Of a DNA stretch of 64,000 bases, positions 37,464 to 46,997 are shown piece by piece. This DNA is from Alteromonadaceae bacterium XY-R5. GTDB lineage: Bacteria > Pseudomonadota > Gammaproteobacteria > Enterobacterales > Alteromonadaceae. Position 1 is the stretch's first letter; every line of letters begins with the position of its first letter. Under the pieces are notes generated by a model. It saw only the letters and a program-made list of their open reading frames with translations, had not been told where the DNA came from and did not search any database. Both the position numbers and the translations under genes were made by a program. The stretch lies in the NCBI GenBank assembly GCA_001660395.1, contig LXWE01000001.1, positions 248,001-312,000 on the forward strand, given 5' to 3'.

Positions 37464-38246
37464 TTATCGGGTGTGTTGATTTAGCCCCTGCTCAAGCAGA
37501 AACTTGTCGATAACATCACGTACCCTGCGTTCTACGCTAACATCCACGGCATTATTTTGGGTGGAAATATCACAGCCGCCGGGCTGCATCTGCGGTGATT
37601 CCATCAATTGCCAGCCATGCTGTTCAATGTATTCGTTGCCGTAGTGCGCTTTAATCAGGGCCAGATCATCGGGATGTAACTGAATTTGATAGCGTTGTTC
37701 ATTAATTGGCAGGGCCTTTAGGCCTTCGGTTAAGGCCTGAAGCAGCATATTTTCACTTAAACTGGGTTCAACCTTAATAACGGCTTTGGCCAGGCTGGTT
37801 GCCAATAGCACCAATTCACGTTCGAGTTCTTTTTCAACCCGGGAGACAGGCTTGTGCAAATGGTTCATCAGTTCCTGCCACTTAGCAATCTGCTGACTGA
37901 TGTCCTCTTCAGCTTTTGCTACACCTTCGGCATAGCCCTTTTCCAGACCTTCAGCATGGCCCTGTTCAAGACCTTGTTCCAAACCTTGTTGCAAGCCCTG
38001 CTCCAGTCCTTGCTTCATGCCTTCTTCAAGGCCTTCTTCTCGGGCCGCCTGACGAATAGCTTCAATTTCTTCGGCCGTAGGCGGTTCGATTTCTGGTTCA
38101 GGTTCAGGTGGCTCGTATACCCAGTCACTGCGTCGATTTAACGCATTGGTACCATCCGCCGCATATTTATCCTGCTCGCCGAGATACGGAATATCCCAGG
38201 TTTTGACTACTGCAGCCCTTTTCGTGTCTGGCTTGTCATTTTGCAT
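37464..38246 (-). CDS. fliH: Flagellar export regulator FliH
   Basis: Binds FliI and the C-ring. The 260-residue protein has a Pro/Glu-rich segment (about 45-58), then a helix with ten glycines spaced exactly four residues apart from G72 to G108 (GxxxG ladder, consensus GLEQ), then the C-terminal FliI-binding domain with LALIKAHYG-type and GGCDIST motifs. GxxxG repeats in FliH are a known family trait. It lies 23 bases after fliG. Confidence 0.94.
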   Translation of the reverse strand: MQNDKPDTKRAAVVKTWDIPYLGEQDKYAADGTNALNRRSDWVYEPPEPEPEIEPPTAEEIEAIRQAAREEGLEEGMKQGLEQGLQQGLEQGLEQGHAEGLEKGYAEGVAKAEEDISQQIAKWQELMNHLHKPVSRVEKELERELVLLATSLAKAVIKVEPSLSENMLLQALTEGLKALPINEQRYQIQLHPDDLALIKAHYGNEYIEQHGWQLMESPQMQPGGCDISTQNNAVDVSVERRVRDVIDKFLLEQGLNQHTR

Positions 38247-38269
38247 TATCAGGCTCTCAGCTGACTAGG

Positions 38270-39304
38270 TTACAGGAACTCTTCACCGCCACCGCCGCCC
38301 AGCATGATTTCACCGGCATCCGCCAGTCTGCGGGCAACAGATAAGATTTCTTTTTGCGCCGTTTCGACTTCACTGATGCGCACTGGCCCCAGCGCTTCAA
38401 GATCGTCGAGTAACATTTCAGCGGCACGTTTAGACATATTCTTGGTGATTTTATTTTTCAGCTCGTCATCGGCACCTTTGATAGCTTTAAGCAGCGAGTC
38501 TTGCTGCACTTCGCGCAGGATTGCCTGAATCGCACGATCGTCTACATCCACCAGATTGTCGAATACGAACATTAAATCCTGAATTTGCTGGCTCAGTTCT
38601 TCGTCCTGCTCGCGAATAGCATCCATCAGCTGACCTTCGATATTGGTATCCAGGTAGTTCATGATATCCGCGGCAGACTTCAGGCCACCCATTTTCGCCG
38701 CCTGAGTACCGGCCTGACCGGCAAACTGCTTCTCCATGATTTCGTTCAGTTCCTGCAAAGCGGCTGGCTGAACTTCTTCCAGGTTGGCCACCCGCATCAT
38801 CAAATCCAGGCGTACCTTCTCCGGGAACTGCGACAAAATCTCGGCGGACTGCTCGGCATCCAGATAGGACATAACAATGGTCTGGATTTGCGGGTGTTCG
38901 TTACGAATAATGCTGGCAACCTGTTTAGAGTCCATCCACTTAAGTGAATCCAAACCTTTCGCGCCACTGCCCATCAGAATCTGGTCTATCAGATTGGCAG
39001 CCTTATCTTCACCCAGAGCCGCGGTTAAAGCGCGCTTGACGAAGTCGTGGCTCTGGAAGCCGATGGTGCTGTAATTCTGAATTTCTTCAATAAAGTGCTT
39101 GTGCACCGCGGTAATTTTGGCCTGGGTCATATCATCGATACCCGCCATGGCCTGACCCAGCCGTTGTACCTGCTTAGGCTCTAAATGCTTGAGGATTTGC
39201 GCGGCATCTTCTTCGGACAAACTCAGCAGCAGGATGGCGGCCTTTTCAACCCCTTCCAGCTTGCTAACGTCATAACTAATTTCTTTGGTTTCGACTTCTG
39301 GCAT
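38270..39304 (-). CDS. fliG: Flagellar motor switch protein FliG
   Basis: Rotor protein that contacts the stator. The 344-residue protein has the N-terminal FliF-binding domain (EKAAILLLSLSEEDAAQIL), the middle domain with EHPQI in RNEHPQIQTIVMSYL near 130, and the C-terminal torque domain with FDNLVDVDDRAIQAILREV. It ends with a GGGGEEFL tail. One base separates it from fliF. Confidence 0.97.
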   Translation of the reverse strand: MPEVETKEISYDVSKLEGVEKAAILLLSLSEEDAAQILKHLEPKQVQRLGQAMAGIDDMTQAKITAVHKHFIEEIQNYSTIGFQSHDFVKRALTAALGEDKAANLIDQILMGSGAKGLDSLKWMDSKQVASIIRNEHPQIQTIVMSYLDAEQSAEILSQFPEKVRLDLMMRVANLEEVQPAALQELNEIMEKQFAGQAGTQAAKMGGLKSAADIMNYLDTNIEGQLMDAIREQDEELSQQIQDLMFVFDNLVDVDDRAIQAILREVQQDSLLKAIKGADDELKNKITKNMSKRAAEMLLDDLEALGPVRISEVETAQKEILSVARRLADAGEIMLGGGGGEEFL

Positions 39305-39305
39305 C

Positions 39306-41006
39306 TTATTCGTCCTGCATTAACCAGCCTTTCACCACCTGAGCAGACAGCTCAGGTTCGTTCGCCACCAGGGCGCGTACGGCTTTCAGTACATCTTCAT
39401 CTTTGTGCAGATCCGGTAACATCAGGGTACCGTCTGGGGCAAAGCCCACCTGTCCTTCATCAAATTCCTGCGACAGCATGCTGATAGTTTCGTCGCCCAG
39501 ATCCAGACCTGAATCCGCATCGAAATCGTCGCCTTCTTTGGTGTCATCTGGGTAAATCAGTTTACGCAGCATTGGACGCACCACGGCCAGAATCAACACG
39601 ATGATCACCAAACCACCGATGGCCAGACGCACAACGCGCATAAACCAGGGCTGCTCGTACAACGGTAACGCCTGTTCTGCCACCGCATCCATTTTTCTGA
39701 ATGGAATGCTCACCACTTCCAGTGAATCACCGCGAGTTACATCAAAGCCAATCCCCCCCTGCAACAGACGGCGGATACTCATCAACTCTTCCTGGCTGCG
39801 AGGAACACTGGTCACTGTGCCATCTTCAGCTGTCTGATTGGTATAATCAACGCCCACCGATACCGTCAGACGGCGGATCACTCCCGTCTGCTGTTTAGTA
39901 TGGCTGATGGTCGTGTCCAGTTCATAGTTTCGCGTCGCTTCTTTGACGCTGCGTCCCGGCGAAGATTGCTGCGATGATGAGCTACTGGCCTGCTCAGGGA
40001 TATTTGAATCCAGTGGCGGTTGATTGGTCAGCGCACCTGGCACCCCGGCAATCACGCTACCGACACTGTTCTCTTCCATGGTCATTTCACTGCGCACAGC
40101 AGGCAGGTCTGGGTTATAACGACGCTGAGTTTGCTCCAGACTGGTAAAGTCCATGCTCACATCCACCTGGGCGGTATAATTGCCCAGCCCCAGGACCGGG
40201 ATCAGGATGGAGTCAATTTTATTCATGTATTCCAGTTCACGTTTTTGCTCAATTTCGTATTCTTTGCGTGAACGCGCAGATACAGAATCCTGTGAACCGG
40301 AATTTAGCAGGCGCCCATTGCTATCGGTAACCGTTACCCGCTCAGGCTCCATACCTTGTACAGCTGATGCGACGATATCAACAATGGCATCCACTTCTTC
40401 ACCTGACAAACTGCCGCCGCGACGTGCGGTAACCACCACGGTAGCACTGGCCTTTTTCTCAACTCGGGCAAAGACATTTTCTTTTGGCAGGGCCAGCAGG
40501 ACGCGCGCACGGCTAACAGAGCTCATTTCTTCGATGGTGCGGGCAAGCTGTTGTTCGCGGGCATGCTTCAAACGTTCTTTTTCGACCCGCTGACTCACAC
40601 CAAAACCCATGTCCTGCATGATGATATCGGTGCCTTCTTCGGCATCCTGGGTCAGCCCCTGACGGGCCATGTTCAGCTTGATATTTTGATACTGTCCTTC
40701 ATGTACATAAATGACATTGCCTTCAAGCTTGTATTCAATCTGATTTTGGTCGAGGTAATCGAGGGTTTCGATCAGCTCCTGAGTTTCCATTTTCGCCAGC
40801 GGACGATAATCTGGCTCCTGGGCCCAGATAACAATAAATATGGCAATGGCGACACAGATCACCAGCGCAATTACCAGCGCTATTTGGCGCATCATATCGA
40901 CGCTGCCAATGGCTTCCATAAAGCCGGACTTTTGTTCGACTTCGCTGCTTTGTAAACTGTCTGACTCGCCTGATATGGCCAGTTCGGTACCTGTTGCTTC
41001 CGCCAC
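39306..41006 (-). CDS. fliF: Flagellar MS-ring protein FliF
   Basis: Forms the MS ring in the inner membrane. The 566-residue protein has two transmembrane helices (about 40-62 and 455-475), ring-building motifs in between (LDYLDQNQIEYKLEGN, RARVLLALPKENVF, NRYRRYNPDLP-like RRYNPDLPAVRSE), and the C-terminal FliG-binding peptide. It lies 17 bases after fliE. Confidence 0.97.
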   Translation of the reverse strand: MAEATGTELAISGESDSLQSSEVEQKSGFMEAIGSVDMMRQIALVIALVICVAIAIFIVIWAQEPDYRPLAKMETQELIETLDYLDQNQIEYKLEGNVIYVHEGQYQNIKLNMARQGLTQDAEEGTDIIMQDMGFGVSQRVEKERLKHAREQQLARTIEEMSSVSRARVLLALPKENVFARVEKKASATVVVTARRGGSLSGEEVDAIVDIVASAVQGMEPERVTVTDSNGRLLNSGSQDSVSARSRKEYEIEQKRELEYMNKIDSILIPVLGLGNYTAQVDVSMDFTSLEQTQRRYNPDLPAVRSEMTMEENSVGSVIAGVPGALTNQPPLDSNIPEQASSSSSQQSSPGRSVKEATRNYELDTTISHTKQQTGVIRRLTVSVGVDYTNQTAEDGTVTSVPRSQEELMSIRRLLQGGIGFDVTRGDSLEVVSIPFRKMDAVAEQALPLYEQPWFMRVVRLAIGGLVIIVLILAVVRPMLRKLIYPDDTKEGDDFDADSGLDLGDETISMLSQEFDEGQVGFAPDGTLMLPDLHKDEDVLKAVRALVANEPELSAQVVKGWLMQDE

Positions 41007-41023
41007 TGCTGTTGCCCTCTAAA

Positions 41024-41344
41024 TTACACCGGCATATTCATAATGGATTTATAGGCTTCCAATACCTTATTGCGCACCTGCACAGCCGCATCAAACGCAA
41101 TACCTGCTTTCTCTTTCGCCACCATCACATCAGCCAGACTCAGGCTCTTGTCACCCATTTCAAAAGCAACTTGTTTATCCTTAGAGTCCATTTGCAGGCC
41201 ATTCACATTATTGATGGCTTCGCCCAGCATCTCGGCAAAATTCTTCGAGGAAGGGTTGTTGATTTGCAGTTCAGCTGCCTGGCCGGTGGCGATAGAGGCC
41301 ATCGACTGCATCTCTTGATAAAGGGACTGGGCTTTAATATCCAT
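41024..41344 (-). CDS. fliE: Flagellar hook-basal body junction protein FliE
   Basis: Connects the MS ring to the rod. I start at ATG 41344 (MDIKAQSLYQEM, 106 residues), with GGAG eight bases upstream; an in-frame TTG at 41371 would add nine residues. The C-terminal helix KAGIAFDAAVQVRNKVLEAY is diagnostic. First gene of the fliEFGHIJ unit, with a sigma-54 promoter about 60 bases upstream. Confidence 0.95.
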   Translation of the reverse strand: MDIKAQSLYQEMQSMASIATGQAAELQINNPSSKNFAEMLGEAINNVNGLQMDSKDKQVAFEMGDKSLSLADVMVAKEKAGIAFDAAVQVRNKVLEAYKSIMNMPV

Positions 41345-41359
41345 GCTGTGCTCCGCGAC

Positions 41360-41390
41360 AAATTTCAACATTTGATGAGTGTTGAAATTT
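41360..41390. repeat. Perfect 11-bp inverted repeat over the fliE transcription start
   Basis: Arms 41360-41370 (aaatttcaaca) and 41380-41390 (tgttgaaattt) are exact reverse complements with a nine-base spacer. It lies between the sigma-54 promoter (41396-41410) and the fliE Shine-Dalgarno and covers the predicted start site near 41384. The position suggests a protein-binding site rather than an RNA hairpin, since the first arm is only partly transcribed. Confidence 0.6.
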
Positions 41391-41395
41391 AAATA

Positions 41396-41410
41396 GCAAA
41401 GCCAATGCCA
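41396..41410 (-). promoter_or_regulatory. Sigma-54 promoter upstream of fliE
   Basis: Minus-strand TGGCAT-N5-TTGC is a near-perfect sigma-54 promoter. The predicted start near 41384 gives a leader of about 40 bases before ATG 41344. Confidence 0.78.
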
Positions 41411-41517
41411 ACTTTGTTTTTATATATAATTCAGTAGTTTATGAGATGTGAAATAGGAAGACAATCGAAGTGACAACATCTTGACATCGATCGCTCAGAA
41501 ATTCGGCAAGTACAATA

Positions 41518-41547
41518 GCAAAAAGCCGGTCTCTACCCAGACCGACC
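41518..41547 (-). terminator. Terminator after flrC
   Basis: Minus-strand CGGTCT, six-base loop, AGACCG, then GG-CTTTTT. Arms are at 41539-41544 and 41527-41532. It lies 30 bases past the flrC stop and separates flrABC from fliE. Confidence 0.75.
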
Positions 41548-41573
41548 CTTTGGCGATGAAACGTGGAAGGTAA

Positions 41574-42914
41574 TTACGCAGGTACGTCGATACCACACTC
41601 ACGCATTTTGGCTAACTTATAACGCAGCGTACGAGGGCTGATCCCCAGTCGGTCGGCCACATCCTTACGTCGCCCCTGACATATTTTCAGCGTATCAAGA
41701 ATAATCTGATGTTCCTGCTGACGCAGCTCATTACCTAGCTTGCTTGGATCCTCTGCTTCAACCATGTCGAACATGACAGATTCCAGCTCCTGCTGCGTTT
41801 CAATCATCAAATCCATACCGTCAATTTCGCCGTCCTCGGCCAATATCAGAGCGCGCTGAATAACATTCTCTAGCTCGCGAACATTGCCAGGCCAACTATG
41901 ATTCGCCAGTTTATGTCTGGCCGAAACAGAAAGAGTGGGAATGGCCATGCCCTGCTTCTGGCAATGGCGTTCAATTAAATGCTCAGCCAGCGGCAGAATG
42001 TCGCCCGGACGCTGATGCAAGGGGCGCCAGGTAAGCGGGAATACATTCAGGCGGTAATATAAATCTTCGCGGAAATGTCCGGCGTCAACGGCCTGACGCA
42101 AATCCCGGTTACTGGTAGCCACCACCCTGACATCCAGGGCGATCGTTTTGCGGCTGCCAAGACGTTCAACTTCTTTTTCCTGTAAAACACGCAACAATTT
42201 CGCCTGTAAGCCTAGGTCCATTTCGGTAATTTCATCTAACAGGATTGTCCCGTTCTGTGCCTGTTCGAATTTTCCTGGGCAGGCTTGCAATGCCCCGGTG
42301 AACGCGCCTTTTTCATAACCAAATAAAGTTGCTTCAAGCATATTTTCCGGAATTGCAGCACAGTTAATGGCGACAAAGGGCCCATCATTCCGCTGAGACT
42401 GGTCGTGAATATAACGTGCCAGCACTTCTTTACCTGAACCACTCGGTCCTAAAACCATTACTGTCGCTTCAGAGCGGGCGACTTTTTGCGCCAGTTTGAG
42501 CAATTGCTCACTGCTGGGATCTGCCACGATGGGCTGACGGGATTCCACTACCTGAGCAGGCGCATAGCGGCCAATTAAATTAATCAGCACTTCCGGTGAA
42601 AACGGTTTGGACAAATAATCCGTTGCCCCATCACGCATAGCCTGAACTGCGTCATCAATGGTGGCATATGCCGTCATCAGAATGACCGGCAAGTGACTAT
42701 ATTTGTTTTTAATGCTGCGCAGTAACGACAGACCATTCATGCCACCCATCTGAATGTCACTGACAACCAGATCCACTTTATTTTCTGACAGCACTATCAT
42801 CGCCCGCTCGGCACTTTCGGCCTCCAGCAAACGATAACCAGCCAGCCCTAACGTATCGGTTAACGCCTCTCGTAATCCTGCATCGTCTTCGACAATTAAA
42901 ATCGTGGTCTGCAT
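41574..42914 (-). CDS. flrC: Sigma-54 response regulator FlrC (FleR)
   Basis: Activates class III flagellar genes. The 446-residue protein has a receiver domain (phospho-acceptor in LVVSDIQMGGMNG near D54), an AAA+ sigma-54 domain with Walker A GPSGSGKE and the sigma-54 contact loop GAFTGA, and a C-terminal Fis-type helix-turn-helix (KDVADRLGISPRTLRYKL). It lies three bases after flrB. Confidence 0.96.
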   Translation of the reverse strand: MQTTILIVEDDAGLREALTDTLGLAGYRLLEAESAERAMIVLSENKVDLVVSDIQMGGMNGLSLLRSIKNKYSHLPVILMTAYATIDDAVQAMRDGATDYLSKPFSPEVLINLIGRYAPAQVVESRQPIVADPSSEQLLKLAQKVARSEATVMVLGPSGSGKEVLARYIHDQSQRNDGPFVAINCAAIPENMLEATLFGYEKGAFTGALQACPGKFEQAQNGTILLDEITEMDLGLQAKLLRVLQEKEVERLGSRKTIALDVRVVATSNRDLRQAVDAGHFREDLYYRLNVFPLTWRPLHQRPGDILPLAEHLIERHCQKQGMAIPTLSVSARHKLANHSWPGNVRELENVIQRALILAEDGEIDGMDLMIETQQELESVMFDMVEAEDPSKLGNELRQQEHQIILDTLKICQGRRKDVADRLGISPRTLRYKLAKMRECGIDVPA

Positions 42915-42917
42915 GGG

Positions 42918-44075
42918 TTAGCCTCCTATCGCCGTTTGAAATGAAGAGTGGTCCTGATGTTCTGCCAGGTTCAGTACCGGGATGCGCAGCGTAAAACAGG
43001 CGCCCCCCTCTGGCTGATTAACCACGCTCACGCTGCCTTTATGGGATTGCGCGACAGTGCGCACCACGGCCAGTCCCAGGCCGGTACCATGGGTACGGGT
43101 AGTAAAGAAAGGTTCGAAAAGCTGCTCCATTGCCTCTGCCGGAATGCCCGGACCATTATCACTGACACTGAGCAGCACCCAGTCAGGATCGGTCTGGTCG
43201 CGTGTCGCACTTAGCTGGATATGCGCTTGTTGTCCAATCACTTCTACCGCATTGTGGATCAGGTTTTGTAGCGCGCCGGCCAAGGCACTTTTATTCCCCA
43301 GTACCAACACATCAGGTTCAGGCAGCGTCAGCTGCATGCTGGCCTGATGGGTTTGTAACATGGCATCAGCACCTTGCTGTACTTCCAGCATCAATCCCTG
43401 CATAGACACTTCGGAGACAATTTGCTGCTCGCCGCTTTTGGCAAATAACAGCATATCGTTAACCTGGTGTTCCAGATCGTGCAAGCGAGACAAGAGCTTT
43501 TCACTAAAGCGCTGACGTTGCTCAGCCAGTAAACTGTGGCTCGCCAGATTCGAGGCATACAGCAAAGCCGCTGACAAAGGCGTGCGAATCTGATGGGCCA
43601 GGGATGCCACCATACGACCCAGGGAGCTAAGTTTTTCCATATGGCTTACACGCTGTTGTAAACGTCGGGTTTCCGTCAGGTCAGTAAGCACAATTAATTG
43701 TCCGGGTTCGTTTAACAGCGGTGTTATGGAGAGCTTTACCTTACGGCCATCGCGCAACGACACCTCGTGTCCATCATCAGCCTGTGGTTTAAAGGATCGT
43801 AAAATAATGTCGCGCCAGCGCTGGCTGATTAAGGGTTGTCCGAGTAGATCATGGGCCATCTCATTGGCTTGCGTGACCATACCGTTACCGTCAATAACAA
43901 CCACCCCTGCGGGCATCACTTTAAGCAAATGCTCAAGTCGGGCAGATTGCTGGCGTAGAGAATGCAGTTCTTGTTGACTGCATTGGGCAACCTGATTGTC
44001 AGCGTCAAAAAAGCTTGGCGAAACCGCCTGCCCCGCAGAATGGAAAGAACGAATTGATGCATTGGCAAGTGCCAT
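42918..44075 (-). CDS. flrB: Sensor histidine kinase FlrB (FleS)
   Basis: Cognate kinase of FlrC. The 385-residue cytoplasmic protein has a PAS domain (about 45-140), a HisKA dimerisation domain with the phospho-His in MVASLAHQIRTPLSAAL near H160, and an HATPase domain with NLIHNAVEV, SDNGPGIPA and GTGLGLAVVRT. No transmembrane segment is present, as expected. A sigma-54 promoter lies upstream. Confidence 0.95.
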   Translation of the reverse strand: MALANASIRSFHSAGQAVSPSFFDADNQVAQCSQQELHSLRQQSARLEHLLKVMPAGVVVIDGNGMVTQANEMAHDLLGQPLISQRWRDIILRSFKPQADDGHEVSLRDGRKVKLSITPLLNEPGQLIVLTDLTETRRLQQRVSHMEKLSSLGRMVASLAHQIRTPLSAALLYASNLASHSLLAEQRQRFSEKLLSRLHDLEHQVNDMLLFAKSGEQQIVSEVSMQGLMLEVQQGADAMLQTHQASMQLTLPEPDVLVLGNKSALAGALQNLIHNAVEVIGQQAHIQLSATRDQTDPDWVLLSVSDNGPGIPAEAMEQLFEPFFTTRTHGTGLGLAVVRTVAQSHKGSVSVVNQPEGGACFTLRIPVLNLAEHQDHSSFQTAIGG

Positions 44076-44122
44076 ATCTACCCCATGTCAAATCTAAGAC
44101 AAGTATCATGGAGTACTATCTA

Positions 44123-44137
44123 GCACATCTTATGCCA
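44123..44137 (-). promoter_or_regulatory. Sigma-54 promoter upstream of flrB
   Basis: Minus-strand TGGCAT-N5-GTGC keeps the GG and GC elements. The predicted start near 44111 gives a 36-base leader. FlrA activates flrBC through sigma-54 in Vibrio, so the match fits the expected hierarchy. Confidence 0.65.
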
Positions 44138-44209
44138 AGTATTTTATCTTTTAATTTCAGATAGTTAGAGAGATTTCAAGCCAAAAAAATCAGTGTCAAA
44201 ACTCTGACT

Positions 44210-45682
44210 CTAACACTGCTCTTCTTTGCTGATATTGTATTTGCGCATTTTTTCAACCAGGGTGGTACGACGCATGCCCAACATTTCTGCCGCGCGAGCC
44301 ACAACCCATGCCTGCTGATCTAAGGCCTGAGTAATCAGGCGAATTTCTAAGTCCGACAGATATTCTTTTAAATCTAAGCCTTCCTGCGGAATCTCAGAAA
44401 TTGCATTGATTGCAGAGGCATCGGATTGCTCAAACTCATTATCATCCTCGTCGAACATTTCGCTCATGCTGCTGAACATTTCATTCAGCGCTTCGCGCTC
44501 CAATACTTCTTCCGGATAATCGGGGGTATACGGATTGACATCCAAATGCTGATATTTTACTGGTAAATCCTGAACATCCACCAGCTGGCCAGGAAACAGA
44601 ATAGTCAGGCGCTCGATCAGATTTGCCAACTCGCGAACATTGCCGGCCCACGGATTTTCCATCAGCGATGCCATAGCCATTTCCGTTAACTGGATTCGGC
44701 TATTTTCACGACCTTCTTTCTCAATTCGGGTTAACAGCTCTTGCACCAGCAGAGGAATATCTTCCTGACGCTCACGCAGTGCCGGACTATCGATCGGAAA
44801 CACATTCAGACGGTAAAACAGGTCCTCACGGAACTTACCGTCTGCAATCATGGTTTCCAGATTACGGTGAGTGGCAGCAATGATTCGGACATCACACTGA
44901 ATTGGCTTGTTCCCGCCAACACGCTCATATGTCCGCTCCTGCAACACCCGCAATAGTTTTACCTGCATTTGCAGAGGCATATCACCGATTTCATCTAAGA
45001 ACAGGGTACCGCCTTCAGCCAGTTCAAACCGACCTTTACGTGAACTGATCGCACCGGTAAACGCCCCCTTTTCATGGCCAAACAACTCACTTTCGAGCAG
45101 TTCACCAGGAATAGCCCCACAGTTCACCGGGATAAATGGCCCGTCTTTGCGTTGCGATAAGAAATGCACATTACGCGCGATCACTTCTTTACCAGTCCCT
45201 GACTCCCCCAACACCAGCACATTTGCATCTGTCGGTGCCACCTGTTCAATCATGGTTCTTACTTGCTGAATTGGACGGCTCTTACCAACCATACTGCGGA
45301 ACAACGGACTGCGGCTAAAGGGGACAGATGCAGCTTTTTTGGGTAACTGGCGGCTGTATTCCTGACAGCGATGCAACAATTGCATTAATTCGCCATAAGT
45401 AACAGGTTCCGGCAAACAACCAATACGATTGTGGTTAAGGTCATACTGATGGGATTCACCGCCCACAAACACAAATGGAAACATGGGATATTTCTCCCAC
45501 CACGCGAATGCTTTATGGCCTTCACCATCAATCAAAACCGCGCCAACTTGCTGATTACCCGCAAGCACCTGATCCACTTGAGAGGGCAGACAACTTACGA
45601 ATGGCTGACCAATAAATGACAGAACAGTTTCTAGATTATGCGTACGGCTCGATATTTCGCTGATAATCAGGGTTATTTCCAT
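44210..45682 (-). CDS. flrA: Flagellar master regulator FlrA (FleQ)
   Basis: Sigma-54 activator at the top of the polar flagellar cascade, also a c-di-GMP sensor in homologues. The 490-residue protein has an N-terminal FleQ domain (about 1-120, no canonical phospho-acceptor), an AAA+ domain with Walker [10 protein letters not shown] and GAFTGA loop, and a C-terminal Fis-type helix-turn-helix ([18 protein letters not shown]). In many relatives flaG/fliD/fliS precede flrA; here motY does. Confidence 0.96.
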   Translation of the reverse strand: MEITLIISEISSRTHNLETVLSFIGQPFVSCLPSQVDQVLAGNQQVGAVLIDGEGHKAFAWWEKYPMFPFVFVGGESHQYDLNHNRIGCLPEPVTYGELMQLLHRCQEYSRQLPKKAASVPFSRSPLFRSMVGKSRPIQQVRTMIEQVAPTDANVLVLGESGTGKEVIARNVHFLSQRKDGPFIPVNCGAIPGELLESELFGHEKGAFTGAISSRKGRFELAEGGTLFLDEIGDMPLQMQVKLLRVLQERTYERVGGNKPIQCDVRIIAATHRNLETMIADGKFREDLFYRLNVFPIDSPALRERQEDIPLLVQELLTRIEKEGRENSRIQLTEMAMASLMENPWAGNVRELANLIERLTILFPGQLVDVQDLPVKYQHLDVNPYTPDYPEEVLEREALNEMFSSMSEMFDEDDNEFEQSDASAINAISEIPQEGLDLKEYLSDLEIRLITQALDQQAWVVARAAEMLGMRRTTLVEKMRKYNISKEEQC

Positions 45683-45899
45683 TCTGTCCTCAAGTCTCTT
45701 TTATCCGCTTGATAAGTGTTTGTTTGCCGGATGATTTTAACCATTAAAACAGGGATAGCAACTAACAAGCCCCGCTTTGCGTTTTATCGCTCAATTATTG
45801 GACTACCGTTATGAAAACACACTCTCGAGTATAAAAAAGCCTAGCTTAAGGACACAGAAAATCTGCATTAAAAATATAATTTTCTTTAACAAAAACAAC

Positions 45900-45921
45900 A
45901 AAGCCGGCAAATGCCGGCTTT
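45900..45921 (-). terminator. Hairpin after motY
   Basis: AAGCCGGC, four-base loop, GCCGGCTT (45901-45908/45913-45920). On the minus strand the second arm is followed by an imperfect T-rich tract. Likely motY terminator. Confidence 0.6.
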
Positions 45922-45943
45922 GAAGAAAAAGAATATTTGAGCG

Positions 45944-46822
45944 TTAAGGCTTGGCCATTCGAATCACTACCCTGCGGTTTTGTGCCCGTGATGACGGGTT
46001 AGTATTGGGAGCGACGTGACGCTTTTCACCATGTCCTGTAACATCGATTCGCTCTTCCCCTACCCCCATACCGGTAAAGAAAGCTTTAACCTGTTCGGCA
46101 CGTTTCACCGATAGCTGTTCGTTGTTCCAGCGACCACCGTAGCTATCCGTGTAACCATCTAACAGCACAAGCTCTAAATCATTGTCTTCTTTTAAGTAGT
46201 CACCAATCATGGCCAGGCGCTTCTTTGACGCTTTGGTCAGTTCTGATGAATTTTTCTGGTAGCTCAAAACGGTATACGCAATGTCTTCAAAACTGTATGG
46301 CAATAAATTAGAGACACAGGATACAAATTGCTGATACGGCGCATTAAAATTACTGGCATTAAGAGCAACGGCCACTTTGTCGTATGCGTTATACCAGTCC
46401 TGATAGTAAATAGTCGGCCAAAAACCTTTTTCCAACTCCGACAGAATTGTCCATGCAGCCTGTTGTGGTAAATCGCCACTGTATTGTTTGCGAACCGCCA
46501 TTTCTGCGATTTCCCGGCGCCCTTCTCCAGGCATCCAGCGCGGTGGCACCGAATACACGGCTGCCATGCCGTAATGATTCGGCAGGCGCAACATATCCAG
46601 CTCAAATTCCATATTTAGCTGTTTGCCCGCCATGGACGTAAAGAGCGCCTGGCCATAGTTTTGAACCTGATGACTTAAGGTACATTGCAGTCTGTTTTCG
46701 GTAATGACTTTCCAGTCTGATGTCTCAATACTCGCTGCATACTGACGAATGCCAGCCTGGGCAGTGCCCGCTAACAAGGTCAGAGTCAGAGCAATACATA
46801 TATTTTTTAATCGCATCGGCAT
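45944..46822 (-). CDS. motY: Sodium-type flagellar motor protein MotY
   Basis: T-ring protein that anchors the PomA/PomB-type stator around polar, sodium-driven motors. I start at ATG 46822 (292 residues) because AGGA lies eight bases upstream. A signal peptide ends around AGTAQAG. The N-terminal MotY domain includes NMEFELDMLR, PPRWMPGEGRREIAEM and SELEKGFWPTIYYQDW; the C-terminal OmpA-like peptidoglycan-binding domain has DGYTDSYGGRWNNEQLSVKRA and NRRVVIRM. Divergent from rnt. Confidence 0.95.
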   Translation of the reverse strand: MPMRLKNICIALTLTLLAGTAQAGIRQYAASIETSDWKVITENRLQCTLSHQVQNYGQALFTSMAGKQLNMEFELDMLRLPNHYGMAAVYSVPPRWMPGEGRREIAEMAVRKQYSGDLPQQAAWTILSELEKGFWPTIYYQDWYNAYDKVAVALNASNFNAPYQQFVSCVSNLLPYSFEDIAYTVLSYQKNSSELTKASKKRLAMIGDYLKEDNDLELVLLDGYTDSYGGRWNNEQLSVKRAEQVKAFFTGMGVGEERIDVTGHGEKRHVAPNTNPSSRAQNRRVVIRMAKP

Positions 46823-46997
46823 GGCAAAATTCCTGATATCATCCCTATATCGACGTAAGCTGAAAATCATTTAATGATATTTACGCAGCTTAACACGCAG
46901 CGTCGAATGTACAGAGTTTATCCTATCGGTCCTGGTAAACTAGATACTGACGGGGATTATTGCAATAATCGCCCTTTTATTCTGTTAGCAGCAAATT

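Noticed and set aside
37923-38031. Degenerate 12-base repeats as a possible CRISPR or minisatellite
   Set aside because: They are codon-level repeats of the FliH GxxxG helix, with no spacers.
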